Below, piece by piece: positions 12,429 through 27,400 of a stretch of 64,000 nucleotides of DNA. The DNA comes from Pelecanus crispus (taxonomy: Eukaryota > Chordata > Aves > Pelecaniformes > Pelecanidae), in assembly GCF_030463565.1 (NCBI RefSeq), contig NC_134643.1, forward strand, positions 121,995,809 to 122,059,808. Reading direction: 5' to 3'. The notes under the pieces were generated by a model. That model did no database searches and was not told the origin of the DNA. It was given only the letters and a program-made list of their open reading frames with translations. Position numbers and translations under genes: made by a program. The first letter of the stretch is position 1. The number at the start of each line of letters is the position of its first letter.

Positions 12429-15400
12429 GTATTGCATGTTCTTAATGCACAGAATGTTTCTGACAGTTTCCATGTGGTCAGCTATGCTGTGTGCAAATGG
12501 CAAGTGTTGACAATGTTGAATGAAATGACATCATGTCTACGTCAGTTTACCAACAAAAGTATTACAACTGAAAGGATTTGTCTGGCCAGAAGGATATTAC
12601 CTTGGGATTGTGAAAGCTTTGTAGATTGCCTTCTGTTTTGATGAGCCTTGCTTTGGAAAACCCATTCTCAGAGTTCCCTAAAGTAATCAATTCCCTTCTA
12701 ATCAAGGGCTGGTCATGACTGAGCAGCCCAGTCTTAATCCATCACACAGGCCCTCCTTGTCCCCAGGAGAGGATAGAAACATTGGACTGAGGTGGGTTAC
12801 AAATCCACTGTATAAGATGGCATTCTGGTTGGCATTTGGCTTGTTCCATGCCTGTCTTCATTCACTGAAAAGGCACCATGACAGCTAACCAGCAGATCCT
12901 AAGCACTTCTGCAGATATCTGCATTTCCGTGAATACATGATTTGTATCAGTAATATCCTATGGTTTGTTTGCTGGGCCCACTTAAATACAGCTTAAAATT
13001 ATTTATACTTCATAAATTATTACTTTCTGCTGTGGAGACTGTTGTAACAAGGCTTAGAAGGTCTGACTTACACTGCTGTCAAAGGCTTGTTTCATCATAG
13101 TGAAAATGCCCAGTGTTAGGCCAAATTCAGTAAATCATTGCAAAAATGAGTGGTCAGTGGAATCTGAAATCTGTTGGTGAATCTGTTGTAAATGCTCTAC
13201 AGAAGCTTTGATGAAGCTTGCAACATTTGTGCTTGCAGCCAACACATTGCTTCTTGACAACAGGGAATGCCTGTTCCCACCTCTAGTGAGTTGAAGAGTT
13301 TCATGGAGTGGTTTGGTGGTAATATCCTCTCTCCAGAAACAATATTAGGGCAGTTTTATAAGTGTGGCTTGCCCATGCTGTACTGCAACTTCTGATGGCA
13401 TTCCAGATGTGACCTATGGGCCATGTGAAAGTACATCTCTCCACCAAAAACAGTAGGCCAGATGCATCCTTGATGTCATTTTACTGACTACAGCGAATGA
13501 TTATTTTGGGCTTATGAGTGCCTTTGTGAGGTCTCCATGGGCAGTTTTTCCCCTTGAATATAATAAACACAGCATGGGATAACTGTTGTATAAACTATCA
13601 TCATCATTCAGGCACTGTCGCTGATCAAAGGCATGAGCATTTTGACGAGGCCATGAACGTGAGAGAGACAAATGCTCTGCATCTCAGGGAGTTCTGGTTC
13701 TGTGAAGGAGAAGAGACACATCTTGTAAACTGATTTCTTAGAAAAGAGCACCAGTGATCTCATCCCTCCTCCCCTTCCTTTTGGAACCACATCTGCAGTC
13801 TGCATAATCGGGCATGATGCTACTCTGCAGCCGGGAGGAAGCATAACAGGCATTTTTTATAGTGACCTCCTGTTATTAAAAGGATCGCTGCAAAGTTAGA
13901 TCTGTCTCGAGATATTAACAGCCCAGTGCTATGTCATTATGAGTATCATTGTTTGCTTTTGTGGTTGCGTGGTTTTGCACAGCAACATGATAGAAAATGC
14001 AAGTGCTGTTTGCATTAAGTAGGAGAAAATATAAACAGAGGCACAGGAGATGATTCAGCTCAGGTGCAAACAAAAGGTGACTCAGTAGGGGACAGCTATC
14101 TCCACTTACTAAAGATGTAACTCTATTTCACTGGCTTGTTCCAGAACCATCCCAATTAAGGAGCAGTTATTTGTTTGACTTGCGACTCTGTAAAAGAAGA
14201 ATTGACTGATAAAATTAAGTCTGCTGTGCTTTTCCTTCCCTTTTAAACTCTTCAGAGTGCACTTAATGCTCAAAAAGTGTTGGATGCAAGTCCTCTTCTT
14301 CTACCATCGGGAACAAAAAGGCAAGAGTGTTACAGGATCGCTGCAATGTGCTGCCAATGTGTATCATTTCTGCTTGGGAGGGATGGCTTCCAGGGATGAC
14401 AGGAGAGATTCAGCCACTGCCAGCTCTCTCAGTCTGGAAACAAGAGTGCAGCTTGTGCTATCACAGTGGTAAATTTGTGATTTGGCCTCTTGGTATGACT
14501 GAGACCCCTTCTGATGAGAAACAAGGCGAAAATTCCCGTAGATTTTACAGGACTACCTAAAACTATCAGAGAATTGTGTCTTACATGTGCTTCTGTTAAG
14601 AGTGGGGTGACCTGGAGACAACGCCCTCCTTATCGCAGCCTGCTGTGACTTTAAACATCAAGAATCCGGGGCACAACACCACAGACTACCCAAAAATAGT
14701 GTATAGAAAGCCCTCTCTAAACTGGGCTTTGAAGGTGAATAATTTCATAAGTACACTGCTGCATTTAAACTGGGGTTTTTTAGGTCCTTTGGCTTGTGAT
14801 TGTGTTAAAAACTGGACTCGGACTCTTCTGGGGCAATGTCTTCATGTTTTCTATAGCTACAGCTCTGAAACTACTGATGAAGTGGGAACACCAACGTGAG
14901 CACTAGGAGTACTTAGTCCTTTTGCTGAACTTGGAGCGGGTCCACATGACTCTTCACATATAACACTTTTGACTTTTTTATTGTCCTCCTTCTGTTGCCA
15001 CTCCCAGTGAAGCAGCACAGAAAGAACTGCAATATATTGCTGTCGTGGTTTAGCCCCAGCCAGCAACTAAGCACCACGCAGCCGCTCGCTCACTCCCCCT
15101 ACCCCGATGGGATGGGGGAGAGAATCGGAGGAGTAAGAGTGAGAAACACTCCTGGGTTGAGATAAGAACCGTTTAATAATTGAAATAAAGTAAAATAGTA
15201 ATGGTAATAGTAACAATATAATAATGATAATAACAATAATAATATACAAAGCAAGTGATGCACAATGCAATTGCTCACCACCCGCCGACCGATACCCAGA
15301 CAGTTCCCGAGCAGCTGTCGCTGCCCCCCGGCCAACCCCCCCAGTTTATATACCGAGCATGACGTCATATGGTATGGAATAGCCCTTTGGTCAGTTTGGA

Positions 15401-18400
15401 TCAACTATTCTGGCTGTGCACCCTCCCAGTTTCTTGTGCACCTGGCAGAGCATGCGAAGCTGAAAAGTCCTTGACTAGCATAAGCAGTACTTAGCAACAA
15501 CTAAACCATCAGTGTGTTATCAGCATTATTCTCCTACTAAATCCAAAACAAAGCACTATGCCTGCTACTAGGAAGAAAATTAACTCTATCCCAGCCGAAA
15601 CCAGGACAATTGCTGGGCCAAATTATCAGGGGTATATGCAGCCTTAGAAGACTGTTTAAAAAAAAAAAAAAAGACGAGCAGGCTTAGGATAGACAGGCAC
15701 ATCTGTGCGATCCAGTCAAACCAATTCTGAAATTTGTTCAAGTGGCAAGTCAAGTAAATACCTGATAATGTGTGTAACTGCAAGCAAGAAGTAAGTGCCC
15801 CTTAAGCAGGAGGTCCTACATACGGCTTAAAGCTAGGGTTATGTTTAAGTGTCGGTAACCACACCAAGTCATTAGTTAGAACTCTTTCAAGTGAAGATAT
15901 TGCAGAGCATGATCAGGTAAACTTAAGTAGGTTGAGATGAAATGGTTAAAAAGACATGTTTTTGAGCCGCCATGCTTCACCTGGATATTGCACTCCCATA
16001 AACACTATCAGGAGCGTGTGAGTGCCCTGGGCACGTCAGTGAAGAGGCTGGGGGCTGAGCGTGTTCCCACTTGCTCTGGGCTCTGCACAGAGTCGCAAGC
16101 ACCACTGAGGCTGTGGTGGCACGCAGCGCGATCTGGCTGACTGGCTGGGGGCAGAGGGAAAAGTGACAAACGGCAGCAAATTGGTAACATCCTAAGTTGC
16201 TATGGGCATCCCTGTGATGAAAGTGTTCCCATAAATTTGGCCATGATTCAAAGTCCAGTAGAGATGTGGCTTAAATCCAGTGATACAGATGTTTCTTACA
16301 TGTTTATAGCCAAAGAGTTGCGAAGGAATGATTTCTCTCCTGTATAGAACAAAGTACAACTAAGTGTTCTCATTGCTGTATAGCTTCATACCTTGTTTTC
16401 AAGCCTATCCTTTTTGCCCATTGTTCTAGAAAGTACTGGATGAATGCCAAAACCTGAGATCCTGCCAGCTCCTTGTCAATAGTCGGGTTTTTGGACCTGA
16501 TCTGTGTCCAGGGACCACTAAATTCCTCCTTGTCTCCTTTAAATGCAAACCTAGTAAGTAATCCACATCAGGCAAATGTTGTTTTTGTGTGTGTTTCGTT
16601 GTTTGTTTTGGTTAAAATGCCACTGTACAAGGCTTTGCATAAATCCATGTGAAGTTTTGAGACTCTTAGATTAATAGCAAATTGTTTACAACTTCAGTGT
16701 GCTTGCTGCCAATTTAATGACCAGTGTAGTTTGGCCGGGTCAGACGTCAGACATCAGACTAGAAAGGAAGAATGTTTTGGAAATTATTTTCAAAGAGATG
16801 GCAATGATAATGTCATATTAGAAAGAGAGAGCTGAACAGCAAACGCAGATGCGTGGGCTAAGCATCCAAATGATGGAGAAGGTACCATAATAAGGAATAT
16901 GCAAAAATGCTTAAGGAGGTAGGACCAAAGTTTTCAAAGATCCACTGTTACTACCTCCCATTTATAGCAAAATGGCTGGACGATACACATGCATGGCTAA
17001 CTTTATTAGAGCATTTCATTGTAGACTCACCTGTGTTGTGTGCAGGTAATTGACATTGATACGTAAAGTGGCAAATCCTGCCTCAAAGAGAATGCACTTT
17101 GTAAACATGAGAAGAGCACAAGAAAGATTAAGACAATCATCATGAGGTTTCATTTATTGGTGGTTTTTAATTGTTTTTCTTGTTGCTATTGTATATGAGA
17201 ACAAGCCCCAGTAGCCTGGGGGCTCAGCTTTTTTTGGCAGCTAATCCCTAGCATGACTGAAATGGGTCCCAAAGAAAATAATTGAATGATGATTTATGGG
17301 TAGCCAACTCAGAAATACCATCCCACAACTAAAAGAGAAAGCACAAAAGAGATTTTCTTTAATCAGAGCATTAAGATAGACATCATTGGTGGAATAGGAG
17401 CAGGGGTGGCAAGCAAACTGAAAGGCCAGTTCATGCAGAGTATTGAAGTCAGAGCAGAGATACAGGAATGGAGTAGGCAGGTGTTACCTTTGGCAAAGCA
17501 CTGACACAAGAACTCCCAGGGAGATTTACTGGGCCAATCATCGGGGGGAAAAAAATGCCTGAAATTTAACATTTTTATGATCTTGTTGTATTATCTTATA
17601 AAGATTGTTTTTTTACATATTACAATTACTGCATTATTAATAGTAGATGGATTTGAATATCACAGCTGTGTCTGTGTCATTCAAAATCTCTTTTTACTAA
17701 TTAAAAGTGGATTAGGATCCTGTTTGTTACTTTTACAAGCTGCTTAATATTTTTCCCACTGGAAATGAGCTACTTTGAATATATAATATTCTCTGTAATC
17801 TGGATTTTACCAAAGCTGGTGAAAAGTGTTTTTAACAGCAAGTGCTGCCTTCAGAACTGAGAAATAATCCAGTTCCAGTGCAAATTACATGATTTCATGT
17901 GACAGGAAATTTATCTTTGTAGGTAAGATACCAATATTGTTAAGCTCGGCTGTGGAAAAGATTTTTACTGAGGAAATCACCTGAGTATAACTTTAAGCGT
18001 ATTTTACAATCTCCTTGCCTTCAACTGGGCCCTTAAGCAATTGCCTGAATCCCTTAGTTTTTCATCTGTTTAGAAATATTGTATTTTCCTCTGTTGCTGT
18101 ATCTCTGCAGAGGTCTCTGTTGTACTCTTACCTTTGTCTTACACCACTTGCAGATTTTTTTCTGTTGTCTGTACTTCCGTAGTCTCTCCAGCAACCGTGG
18201 AGCACAGCCATACAGACAACAGAGCCCCACTTTAGGTTGTCAGCCCTTGGGTCAGAGCCTCTTGTTTTCTTGGCATGATCCTCGTGGATGTACGGTACGG
18301 CAGGTGATTCTGCAAAAGTAACAATCTGCAGCAGCTCAAGTATTTTTTAAAATCGCTCTTTTTAGACTTAAACTTGTGAATGCTGATGAACTCAAATGGA

Positions 18401-21400
18401 AGAAACTGGATTATTACCAAGAACATTAACCCATTTTTTTATCTGTTCTATTCTAAATGAAACAATAATGTTTTCTTTATTGAATAGATAGGAGGTTTTT
18501 CTCTCTCCAGTTCCCTCAGCACCAACACCCACACCCCACTCACAGGGGTACCACTCAATAACAATAAGGTTTCCCTTTTCTCCTGCTCAGCTCAGGAACC
18601 TCCTTTTCCTGTTTTCACATTTTTGAAGGACAAAAAAATGGAGCAGAGTAAACTCTTCTCCCTGGCCTTATCTGAAGTAAAAAGGTTTGCCACCATACCT
18701 AGACCAGGAAGGCCTGAGCGGTAAAATGCTGCAAGCAGAGTGGCTGCTTAGGCCAGCAAGAGACCTCCTTGGCCAGACAGCAGATTTTAACCGGTTCCCT
18801 GGGAGGGATGAACCATGCTGTCTGGAAGACGATCTCACTGGCTTCCCCACCTCTGTGCTGAGAGCACTGCCAGTGTGCCTGTGCCAGATGAGAAAGGGAG
18901 GGGGTGTATTTTTCTCAGGCTCCTGATTCACATGGCTTTGTCGGGAAAAACTTTCAAATGAGCCCTTGCTGGATAGTCACGCCCAGGAAAACCCACTGAC
19001 CTTGGTGGAGCCATGCAAATATAGCCGAGAGCACTGTCTGGCTCAGGATACGTAGCCCATCCCCACGCCTTTGTGCCTCCCATTCTTTGGCGCTCGCTCA
19101 GTGCTGTAGGCAGTGGCACTGGGTGATGCCAGCCATCCCCATGATTGATGAGTGGCTGGAGGCTCTCAGCACTCGGGCGGGCATCTGAAGTAGGCGTAGA
19201 ATGCGCCATTGTCCCAGGGAGAGACAAAAGGAAAGGATGAGGCTTCTCCTACTGAGCAGCGGTGGAAAGCAAGCCAGGAAATCAGGCGGGAAGGGGGAAC
19301 ACTGTTCCACTGGGAGAGGAGATTGGCAGAAGTTAACTTTTTAATTCCTTTTCTGAAAGGAGACAGAGGATTTAGATAGTCATATGGGAGCAATTCAGTT
19401 GGAGGAAACACTCCGCTTTGCTATTGGCTTTGTCTCTGATTGTAATAGTGCCACATACCACTCAAAACCGAACTTGCAGAAAAGCTGTTTTCTGTCATGC
19501 TGCTATTTGCTATTAACAGTCCAGCAGAGTAAAGTGCCTCATGCTACCATATTGTTATTTGCTTCTCTTTTAGCTGAATACAAAACCAAATCAGCATGTG
19601 AAAACCAGGAACTGAAACTCCACTGTCAGGAGTCCAAGTTCCTTATCATCTACTCTGCCACCTATGGCAGATGGGCACACGAGGAGAACGTCTGCTCGAC
19701 AGGAGTGGAGCGCGTCCCCCCCTTTGGTATGTTTTTACGTTGTTGATAGACCTTCTCCAAATGGGTGTGCAGAGGCAGGGAGAAAACTTCAAGTGCAAGA
19801 GCAGTGGCATTTTGGAAGTGCCAGTGGTTGAAACACAAGAGAGATTATTTCTGAAACTCAGACAAATTGCCCAGTATGAGGGAGAAACATAGAGTAAGAA
19901 ATGCAGCAAAGTAATAAACTTTCATACAGTTAATCAGTCCTTAATCATATAGTTAATCGGTCCTTAGTATGATTAACATAAAAACCTGTAGTTCTGTTGG
20001 CTGTCTTGAAGTTTGCTGGCGTATATATCAGCTGTTTGCCCCTCTTCTTCCTCCAACTTCTGACAATGATTAGGCAACCCGAGTGTCACGACACCTTGTC
20101 TTACTGTTACCTTCTTCTCTGATCTCTGTTTCTGCCAGCTCTTCCTTGCCTAAATGTATACTGTAAGGATAGGGCCCATAGGTCAGTGTCCATTGCTTTA
20201 GATGCTGTTGTATGACCAGGCTCCAAGACTGTGGAAGTACACTAGAAAATTAAATGTGCCTGGGACTTGTCTCTGGCAGCAAGTCCAGCAGGCAGGAATG
20301 TCCTATGTACGTAGTACTAAACTCTTACCCTCCAAAGCAGGATGACTCCATGCAGATTACTTCTTGGGGCTGGTCCCCGGCCTGCACTAGCTCCTCAGCT
20401 GTGATGGGAGTCATTGAGAGGATGCTGTTGGCCTGGGCCAGACGGGTGCAGGGACCGTAGTTAGCAGAATGGAGCACTGTGGTGCAGTGCCAGAAACATG
20501 CCCTCTCACTGCTGATTCACTAGTGCAGGTGCATCCTGATATATATGTATTTATATGTAATATTAATGTCACTATATTAGTAATTAATATATAAACAATA
20601 TGTTAATGTTGCCGTAACATTAATATTACTTTGGTCAGACTGTGAACACTTTCAGGCACAGACCTTTCCCTTTTGGATAGGTAAAAGAACCCAAAATATC
20701 ATAAGTAGTTGATTGGTCTGTATCGATAACTGGTCATTGACCTCACTGTATAGTCTGAGCTGGTGTATGATTAATGGCTTATGACTCACTTTTTATTGCT
20801 AAGTATCTAAATTTATAGTAGCATATGGTTGTGAGGGTGCTTGATGCTTGTATGAATAATCAGTGGTTGACACTGAAGGTATGAAGGTAAATTTTCATGC
20901 TTGGAGAAGGCCAGCACAAGATACGTGTGCTGTTCACATTCCTTAATACGGCACAGGGAAGGACTTAATATGACTGATGCCAGCCCTGTGCAAAGGCTGA
21001 ACTTTACTCCTAAGAAACATGTTAGAAGTGAAATCTGTAAGAGCATCTCTGAACATCAAGAAGAGATCAACCATTAGTCTTAAAAGCCATTTGTCTGCAA
21101 ACCAATGTTTCTATTTAGTTGTACAGATATTGTTAAAAATATATTGGCTGAAAATTGTAATCTGTTCTTAGACAAGAATCTATTTAAAATTGTCACATCT
21201 ATGTTTCACACTGGCTATCCTGTGTGGTCCTTCACACAGACTTTAGCTCTGCCTGTCTGTTCTGTGGAGGAAACATTTTAGCAGGTTTCTGACAGACCCA
21301 TACATCCTTCATGATGGTGGCATTAGTGTATGATGCAAAGCAGAGCAGAGATAGCTCAGTTGATCAAGAAAGGCTGCCATCTTACTTATTTCTTGCCCTT

Positions 21401-24400
21401 CATTCACCTCTGGAAATCACTCACTTGCCTCTCATGTCAGCACAGATCAGAATACTGCAAACCCTTCTTACTGGATAAAGTTTCCCAGCATAAATAGAGA
21501 AAGAATTTGCAACAGCAACAAACTCTCTGTTGTGGCCCCCTGCATACAAGCACCTCTTGAGCAACACCGTGGCTGTTGCTGGTTTTGTGTTCTGTAAAGT
21601 GACCTAAACCTGTGGTAATAGGCGAGAGCATAAAACCGGAGACAAACACAAGGTAGATCTGTAGAAGGTAGATCTTTGTATAGATTTCCCATTAGTTAAT
21701 GAAAGTGCTTGGCTTCTTCCTGTGTGGTACCAGTAACCCTCTGCAGTGAGTATAATTTTCAAAAGCACCTATGTGGCTTGGGAGCACACATTCAGTTATC
21801 ACAAAAGACTTAGCACGTAGGAGCCAAATCCAATTGACTCCAGATCTACCCATCTCGAGCTTAAATCTTATTTATGTGGTTATTTAAGCAAATACAGATG
21901 TGAGTGGGTGCATGATTAGACTTTTTTAATGTCTGTGTACCTTTCTCTCAGGTAATTGAATGTCAACGTGATTTTAATGATTTGAGACATTTTAGAAAAT
22001 TACTTCAGCTGCTCTTCATTCCTGAATCAGAGCCCACATACCAAAAGCTAAAATCTGCTCCAACACACATCCATTGTTTTTTCTACCCACGTTTGTGCAT
22101 CTCAGCCTAAAGGCAATGCTTGAGCCTTTCCGTTTCTTTCACTGCATTGCAGTGAAACTGTGAGGCCTTTTTTTAGTACTATGCAGAAGTCATCGGTAGG
22201 TCCTAATGACAACTGCAAGAAGTCTCTGTTGAGCTCAAGAGTTTTACATCTGTCCATACTTGATATGGTCCTGCGAGGAGTACTGGGTATTGAATTAATT
22301 AGATACTTCTCTAGATTCTGGTGACCTCATGTTACATGTAATATAGCTGATAAGCAATTAACGACAAACAGCAGCTGTGGACTGAGACAGGTGTATTCTG
22401 AACTATCACTTTTCTGTGAACAGTCTATAAAATCAGCTGACAGATTTTTGGAGCTTTGGTTCAAAAGGAACACAGGAAAACATAAATTTCTTTAGCATAA
22501 AGGCTCTTCTCCATATAGGAAATAGAGTATATAAATCCATCTCTGATACTGGTCATATCTGTGTGGCCTCAGAGCACTTGTAGGATCCTGAGCCTCAGCT
22601 CAATGCTTAGCATGGCTGCCTCCTCTTGGAACTAGTTTTCTGAGCCAGTTTAATAATGTAAATTAGGTGCCATTTTCAGTACAGAGGAGGAAGAAGAGCA
22701 ATGGCATCATGGTGTCATCCCTGCTAGATAAAGCCTTTACAGTAGAGTGGTCCTCTGGTCTAGTTAAGTCTTGCTTACCCTAGGCGACAGAACAGGTTTA
22801 GCACGCGACAAAGCCAGCTGAAAAGCCCACACAGGATGGGTTATGGGAAACATACATTCAGGTCCCTGTTCTGATAAAGAGAAGATTTGAATCTGGGGAA
22901 GATTTGAACTACTGAGTACAAGAAACTCTCTAACGTGTACCGTAGTGGATAAGACAGCACTACTTCAGTCTCAAGACGGATACCTAATTATTATATGTGT
23001 ACCTTGCATTGTTCATTTCAAAATGTCTCTTGCTTTTGTTAAAAATTAACAGAAACAAAAAGGTGTGCTTAGAACAACTCATCTTCCTTGATGCAGTTTG
23101 GGGGAGAGGGAGGATTTGTCAAAGAATGTGAAGTTTCCATATAAGATCACTATAAAACAGTTTTCCTGGTTTTTATCACTTTCACCATCAAACTGAAATA
23201 CGGTATTTTTACATGTCTCTGGTCTTGCTCTCCGACTTGTCATCAGGGCCATTCATTCCTATGAGTGGTCACCGTTGCCCACTTCAAAGAACTGTGCATA
23301 AAGTCTTGTCTCCAGTCATTTTAGGGTATTTTGCCTTCAGGAAAAGTTTCTTCTGCAAGGTAAGCTTCTACCATAAGTAGCAGAGTTCATTGAAGCACAG
23401 GGAATTATTTCCATTATAAGATCTGTGGGTCATTGCAGGAAAATATAAAACTCCAAGCAGTGTCCTGCTTCTGCAGCTGTTCAAATGACTGGCATTGTTA
23501 AGACTGTACAGAATTTACAGAAAGTAACTTCCCTGTTTTACTAAGGTTATCAAAAACTTCACAAGAAAACTAAAACATTTTTGGGTGCAGTTTTGTAGCA
23601 GATGGTTTTGCTTAGAGGAATTTATTGTGCCCAGCACCAAAGCAGGAAACCGCAGCAGTTTGTTCCTGTGTGAGTTGTTGCCTTTCCTCACGTATTATCT
23701 CTTTTATATTTGTACTAACGTGCATGAGGAAAGAGAAAATTTATTGGCCAAAAGAAGTTAAGGAGTTGTGCCGGGACAGGTTACCATAGAGAGTACAAGG
23801 AAAATTCAGGTCAACAAACACTTCTCAAATCATAAATTACTCTTGTTAATACATGAAAGTACTTGAAAGAAGGCTTGGTAGTGGGTCGCCTCTAGCTGCA
23901 ACTTGCAAGCTGGAACACTAAAATGTCCTTCCCAGAAATTTCACCTGGATGTGTGTTGGCTGGTCAGATGTGCATTCCCTACTGATGACCAGCAGAGCCC
24001 TGAATTGCTATCTTCATTGCTGGAAGGTAGGGTCCTTTCCAGCATAGCTCTCTCTTTTACCTGTTCCCACCTTTGGGAGGTTGAGAGGGGAGGTGGAGAA
24101 TTCAGGCACTCTCATCACAGCTTGCACCATGGCATGACATACCCTGGGGCTAGGTTTTTTCCTAATCTCCTCTTCCCAGTGAAATGGCATTCAGCTAAAA
24201 AGAAGGGGTGTTAGCAAGGCAAGAAAGAGAGATTTCCAAAATCCTGCAGGTTCCTTCCAGCCCAGCAAGGCGTCATGATTTCATTATAGAATCATAGAAC
24301 CATTTAGATTGGAAAAGACCTTGAAGATCATCCAGTCCAACCATTAACCTAACACTACCAAGAATAATTATGTAACGGTATTTTGTGATACTGTGATTCT

Positions 24401-27400
24401 GGGGTTTTTTTCCTTTTTTTTCCTTTTTTGGTATCAGTATTGTGGGCAATTCAAAGGGCCTACATCTCTTATTCACTAACAGTGATTGAAAAGCTTTTGA
24501 TTTCTTTCTCTTACTAGGAGATGTATACTCCTAGTGTGAGCCAGTCCTTTGTATGAGTCTTTTAAGAGCAGATGTAAATGTGAAAGTAAAGGTACAAACA
24601 GCTATAGGCAGATCTGGAAATGCATACACTCTGAAGTTTTTAGGTTCATGCTAGCTGTAGACTTCTAGGAGCCATAAAACACAAACCATGTAAGTTGGCC
24701 AAAATTTAGGAAATGCTGGATATTGAAGTACAGACACTTCAAGGAACACTTAGGCCATTAACAGAAACACGGAGCCCAGTCCTCTGCTGGGGAAGAAGCA
24801 AGAGCTTATGGCTTAGAGCTGCTACAGAGAAGATGACTAAGTCCTTTCTAGACTGCAAGTATGACTGGTTTGAGGCCTGGATATGCCCTTCCATTCCTGA
24901 GCATCATCTGCTTAGCATATATTTACTAGCTAACTATGGGGCTGATTTCAAACACAAGCCCTGTGGGCAGTCATGCAAGTGGCAGGCTGCTGAATGAAAG
25001 AAACCTGAGCCTGCAAAGCAGTTACTTTAGTAACACAGCATAGGACCTTTTACAGGGACACTGTGAAAGAGCAGATGTGCTCCAACTGTGAAGGCAGAGG
25101 GATGGTGTGAGCAGGGTAGATGCAGAGGCACTGTTCTGTAGCGGGACCAGGGCTCAGGGATGTGGGGTAGGTTGACAGTTCCCTTTGCAGTTTCTGCCAC
25201 TTGTGCCTTGCCACTTTGGGTGTGGGAGACAACAGTCAGCTGAATTTTATGGGTGCATAAGTAAGGATAAAATTGTTCAATTTTGCTTCCACCACAAAAA
25301 TCCTTAAATCAGCTCTCTCTGTGCAGACATCAGATATGAAAAGTTCCTTGTCTGTGTCAGCCTAAGCAAACTGGGAAGCTTAGTAGGTGTTTTGGGCCCC
25401 AAGAGGTGCCAGTAGGAGCCATTGCACCCCTTGGCCCCAACAATTCTTGTCAAGACAAAGCTCCCCAAAAAGAAAAGGTGTTCAAAGCAGTGGCAGGATG
25501 AGAAGCAATTGTTTGAGGGGACGAAGAGAACAGCCACCATTTTTAGAGTCCAGTTAACTTTCTGCTGAGATGAACAGGGAAGGTCACATTTGGCTGAGCA
25601 GCTGTTTGAAGTTCCTTGAAGCATGCTCAGATGCACATCACTTCATCCATTAATGTTTTCTTTACTAGCAGTTCAGGTGTTTTCTTGTCTATAGTTTTTT
25701 CTAGCTTAGATTTTTGAACTGTTTGGAAAAGTGCACTTGGCACTTGAGTCTAAAGTAAGCCACGGAACTCCTGCCTGTGTACATGCAGACCCAAATAGTG
25801 CAAAACAAAGCAATGAACGTTTGAGCAGAGCGAGTCTGGTTCCTGCTGCTGCCAGCGAGTGGGGAGCTCCTCTTGTCTCTTGCCCTCAGTGTTTGTGCTG
25901 GCAGATGGATCCTCCACTCCGTGCATATGCACATGCAAGAAGGAGAGAAAGACCGGGGTGGGGGGTTTGTGCAAAATACTTACAGACTGAATTCTGAACT
26001 CGGAGCTGCTTGTAAATAAACCCAAGCAATGGGCTAATCTCATGCAGGCTACAAGGGCCTCACAACAAGCACCACAGTGAGAGAGAGAGAGAGAGAGGGT
26101 ACAGCTTTTCAGAAAGCCTTGGTGCTGTATTCACTTCTAAGGAGTGGCCTGTGCTGGCAGTAAGTGGTATTTTTAGCGTATCATACTGCCTTGTTTACTG
26201 ACAATACTTGGACCTGGAATATAAAGCTATCAGCAACACTTTTCATAAGTGCTGCTGATCATATTGTGTGTTTTTGCTAGAACCAGTGGTTCAGATGGCC
26301 CTTTTCTGATGCATAGGCAGGACCCTGTGTGCCATGTTCTTGAATAAATTACCATATTATTACGGTAACTTTCTTTAGGAGTCTGCAGCCTTAGCTTGCT
26401 CCAAACTCCATAGTTTCCCCTTGTCAATTCTTATCCCCAGAGCTGATATTTGGGCTCCACAAAGCACAAGCCATCCCGATTTGGTAGTGTGAAATCTTTG
26501 CTTTCAGTTGATCTTAAAAGCAAGCTCCTCATTATTTTGCGGGTAGGCACAGCCCAGAAAGCATAAAGCAGCGTAAGCCAGCAGTTTGGGATGAAAGCAA
26601 AAAGCAGCTGGGCTCCAGTACTGGAGTGACAGATTGTGGAGGGGTTTCTTCTTTGGGTGCCCTGGTCCTTCACCAGCATGTTACTTCTTATGTCATGCGG
26701 ATCTACGTTTGAGGCACATCCCCTACCCACCACATCTTGCGGCTCGCCCTGTGCACAGTGATGTGGGAGAAGACAGCAATTGGTAACATTTGGAGAGGAT
26801 GTGACAGGACGCTGCTGCCAGAGCTTGGCACAAGATGCTCAGGCCAGCTCTGGCTGCTCCATCACCTGCAGGTCTTGTGTGGCAGGGTGGAAAGAAAGGG
26901 AGGGAAAGCTCCTACTGTCTGAATTGAGAGAAGCTTTCAGAAACCAGAAGACAAATTGCTTCTCATTAAAGCCTGCATGATTTATGGCATGTCATTTGCA
27001 TGCCAAAACTTTCCTAAACAAAGCTAATTAGGGAGTTGAAAGAGCCTTTCCTCCAGAAACAAGGCTTTTTACTCTAACTGTTAAATAGCTGCAGTCAGAT
27101 CTGATAGTTTATTACTGAATTAAGAACCTCTTCTTGACACCCGTATCTCCATGCCATCCATATAAGTGCCTGTTTCAAAAGATCCACCAGCAGTCTTGGT
27201 GTGTAGCAGGCAACTTTGGGAGAAAGGCGTGAAGAATGGAGTGTTTTCCCAGCCACGCATTGCTGCCTTTTCCACTGCTGCTGATGGATACCACCAGCCT
27301 TCTAGCATGCTGGGAACGTGCCTTTCAAGAGGCAGATTTATTTTAAACATACAGTACCAATTTAGCAAGCCCCATAAACATATGTGTAGCTCAAACATTA

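Noticed and set aside
12162-12641. 159-residue frame taken as one gene
   Set aside because: Only 12232-12428 is EVA1C exon 2. Both ends are intron read-through beyond good splice sites.
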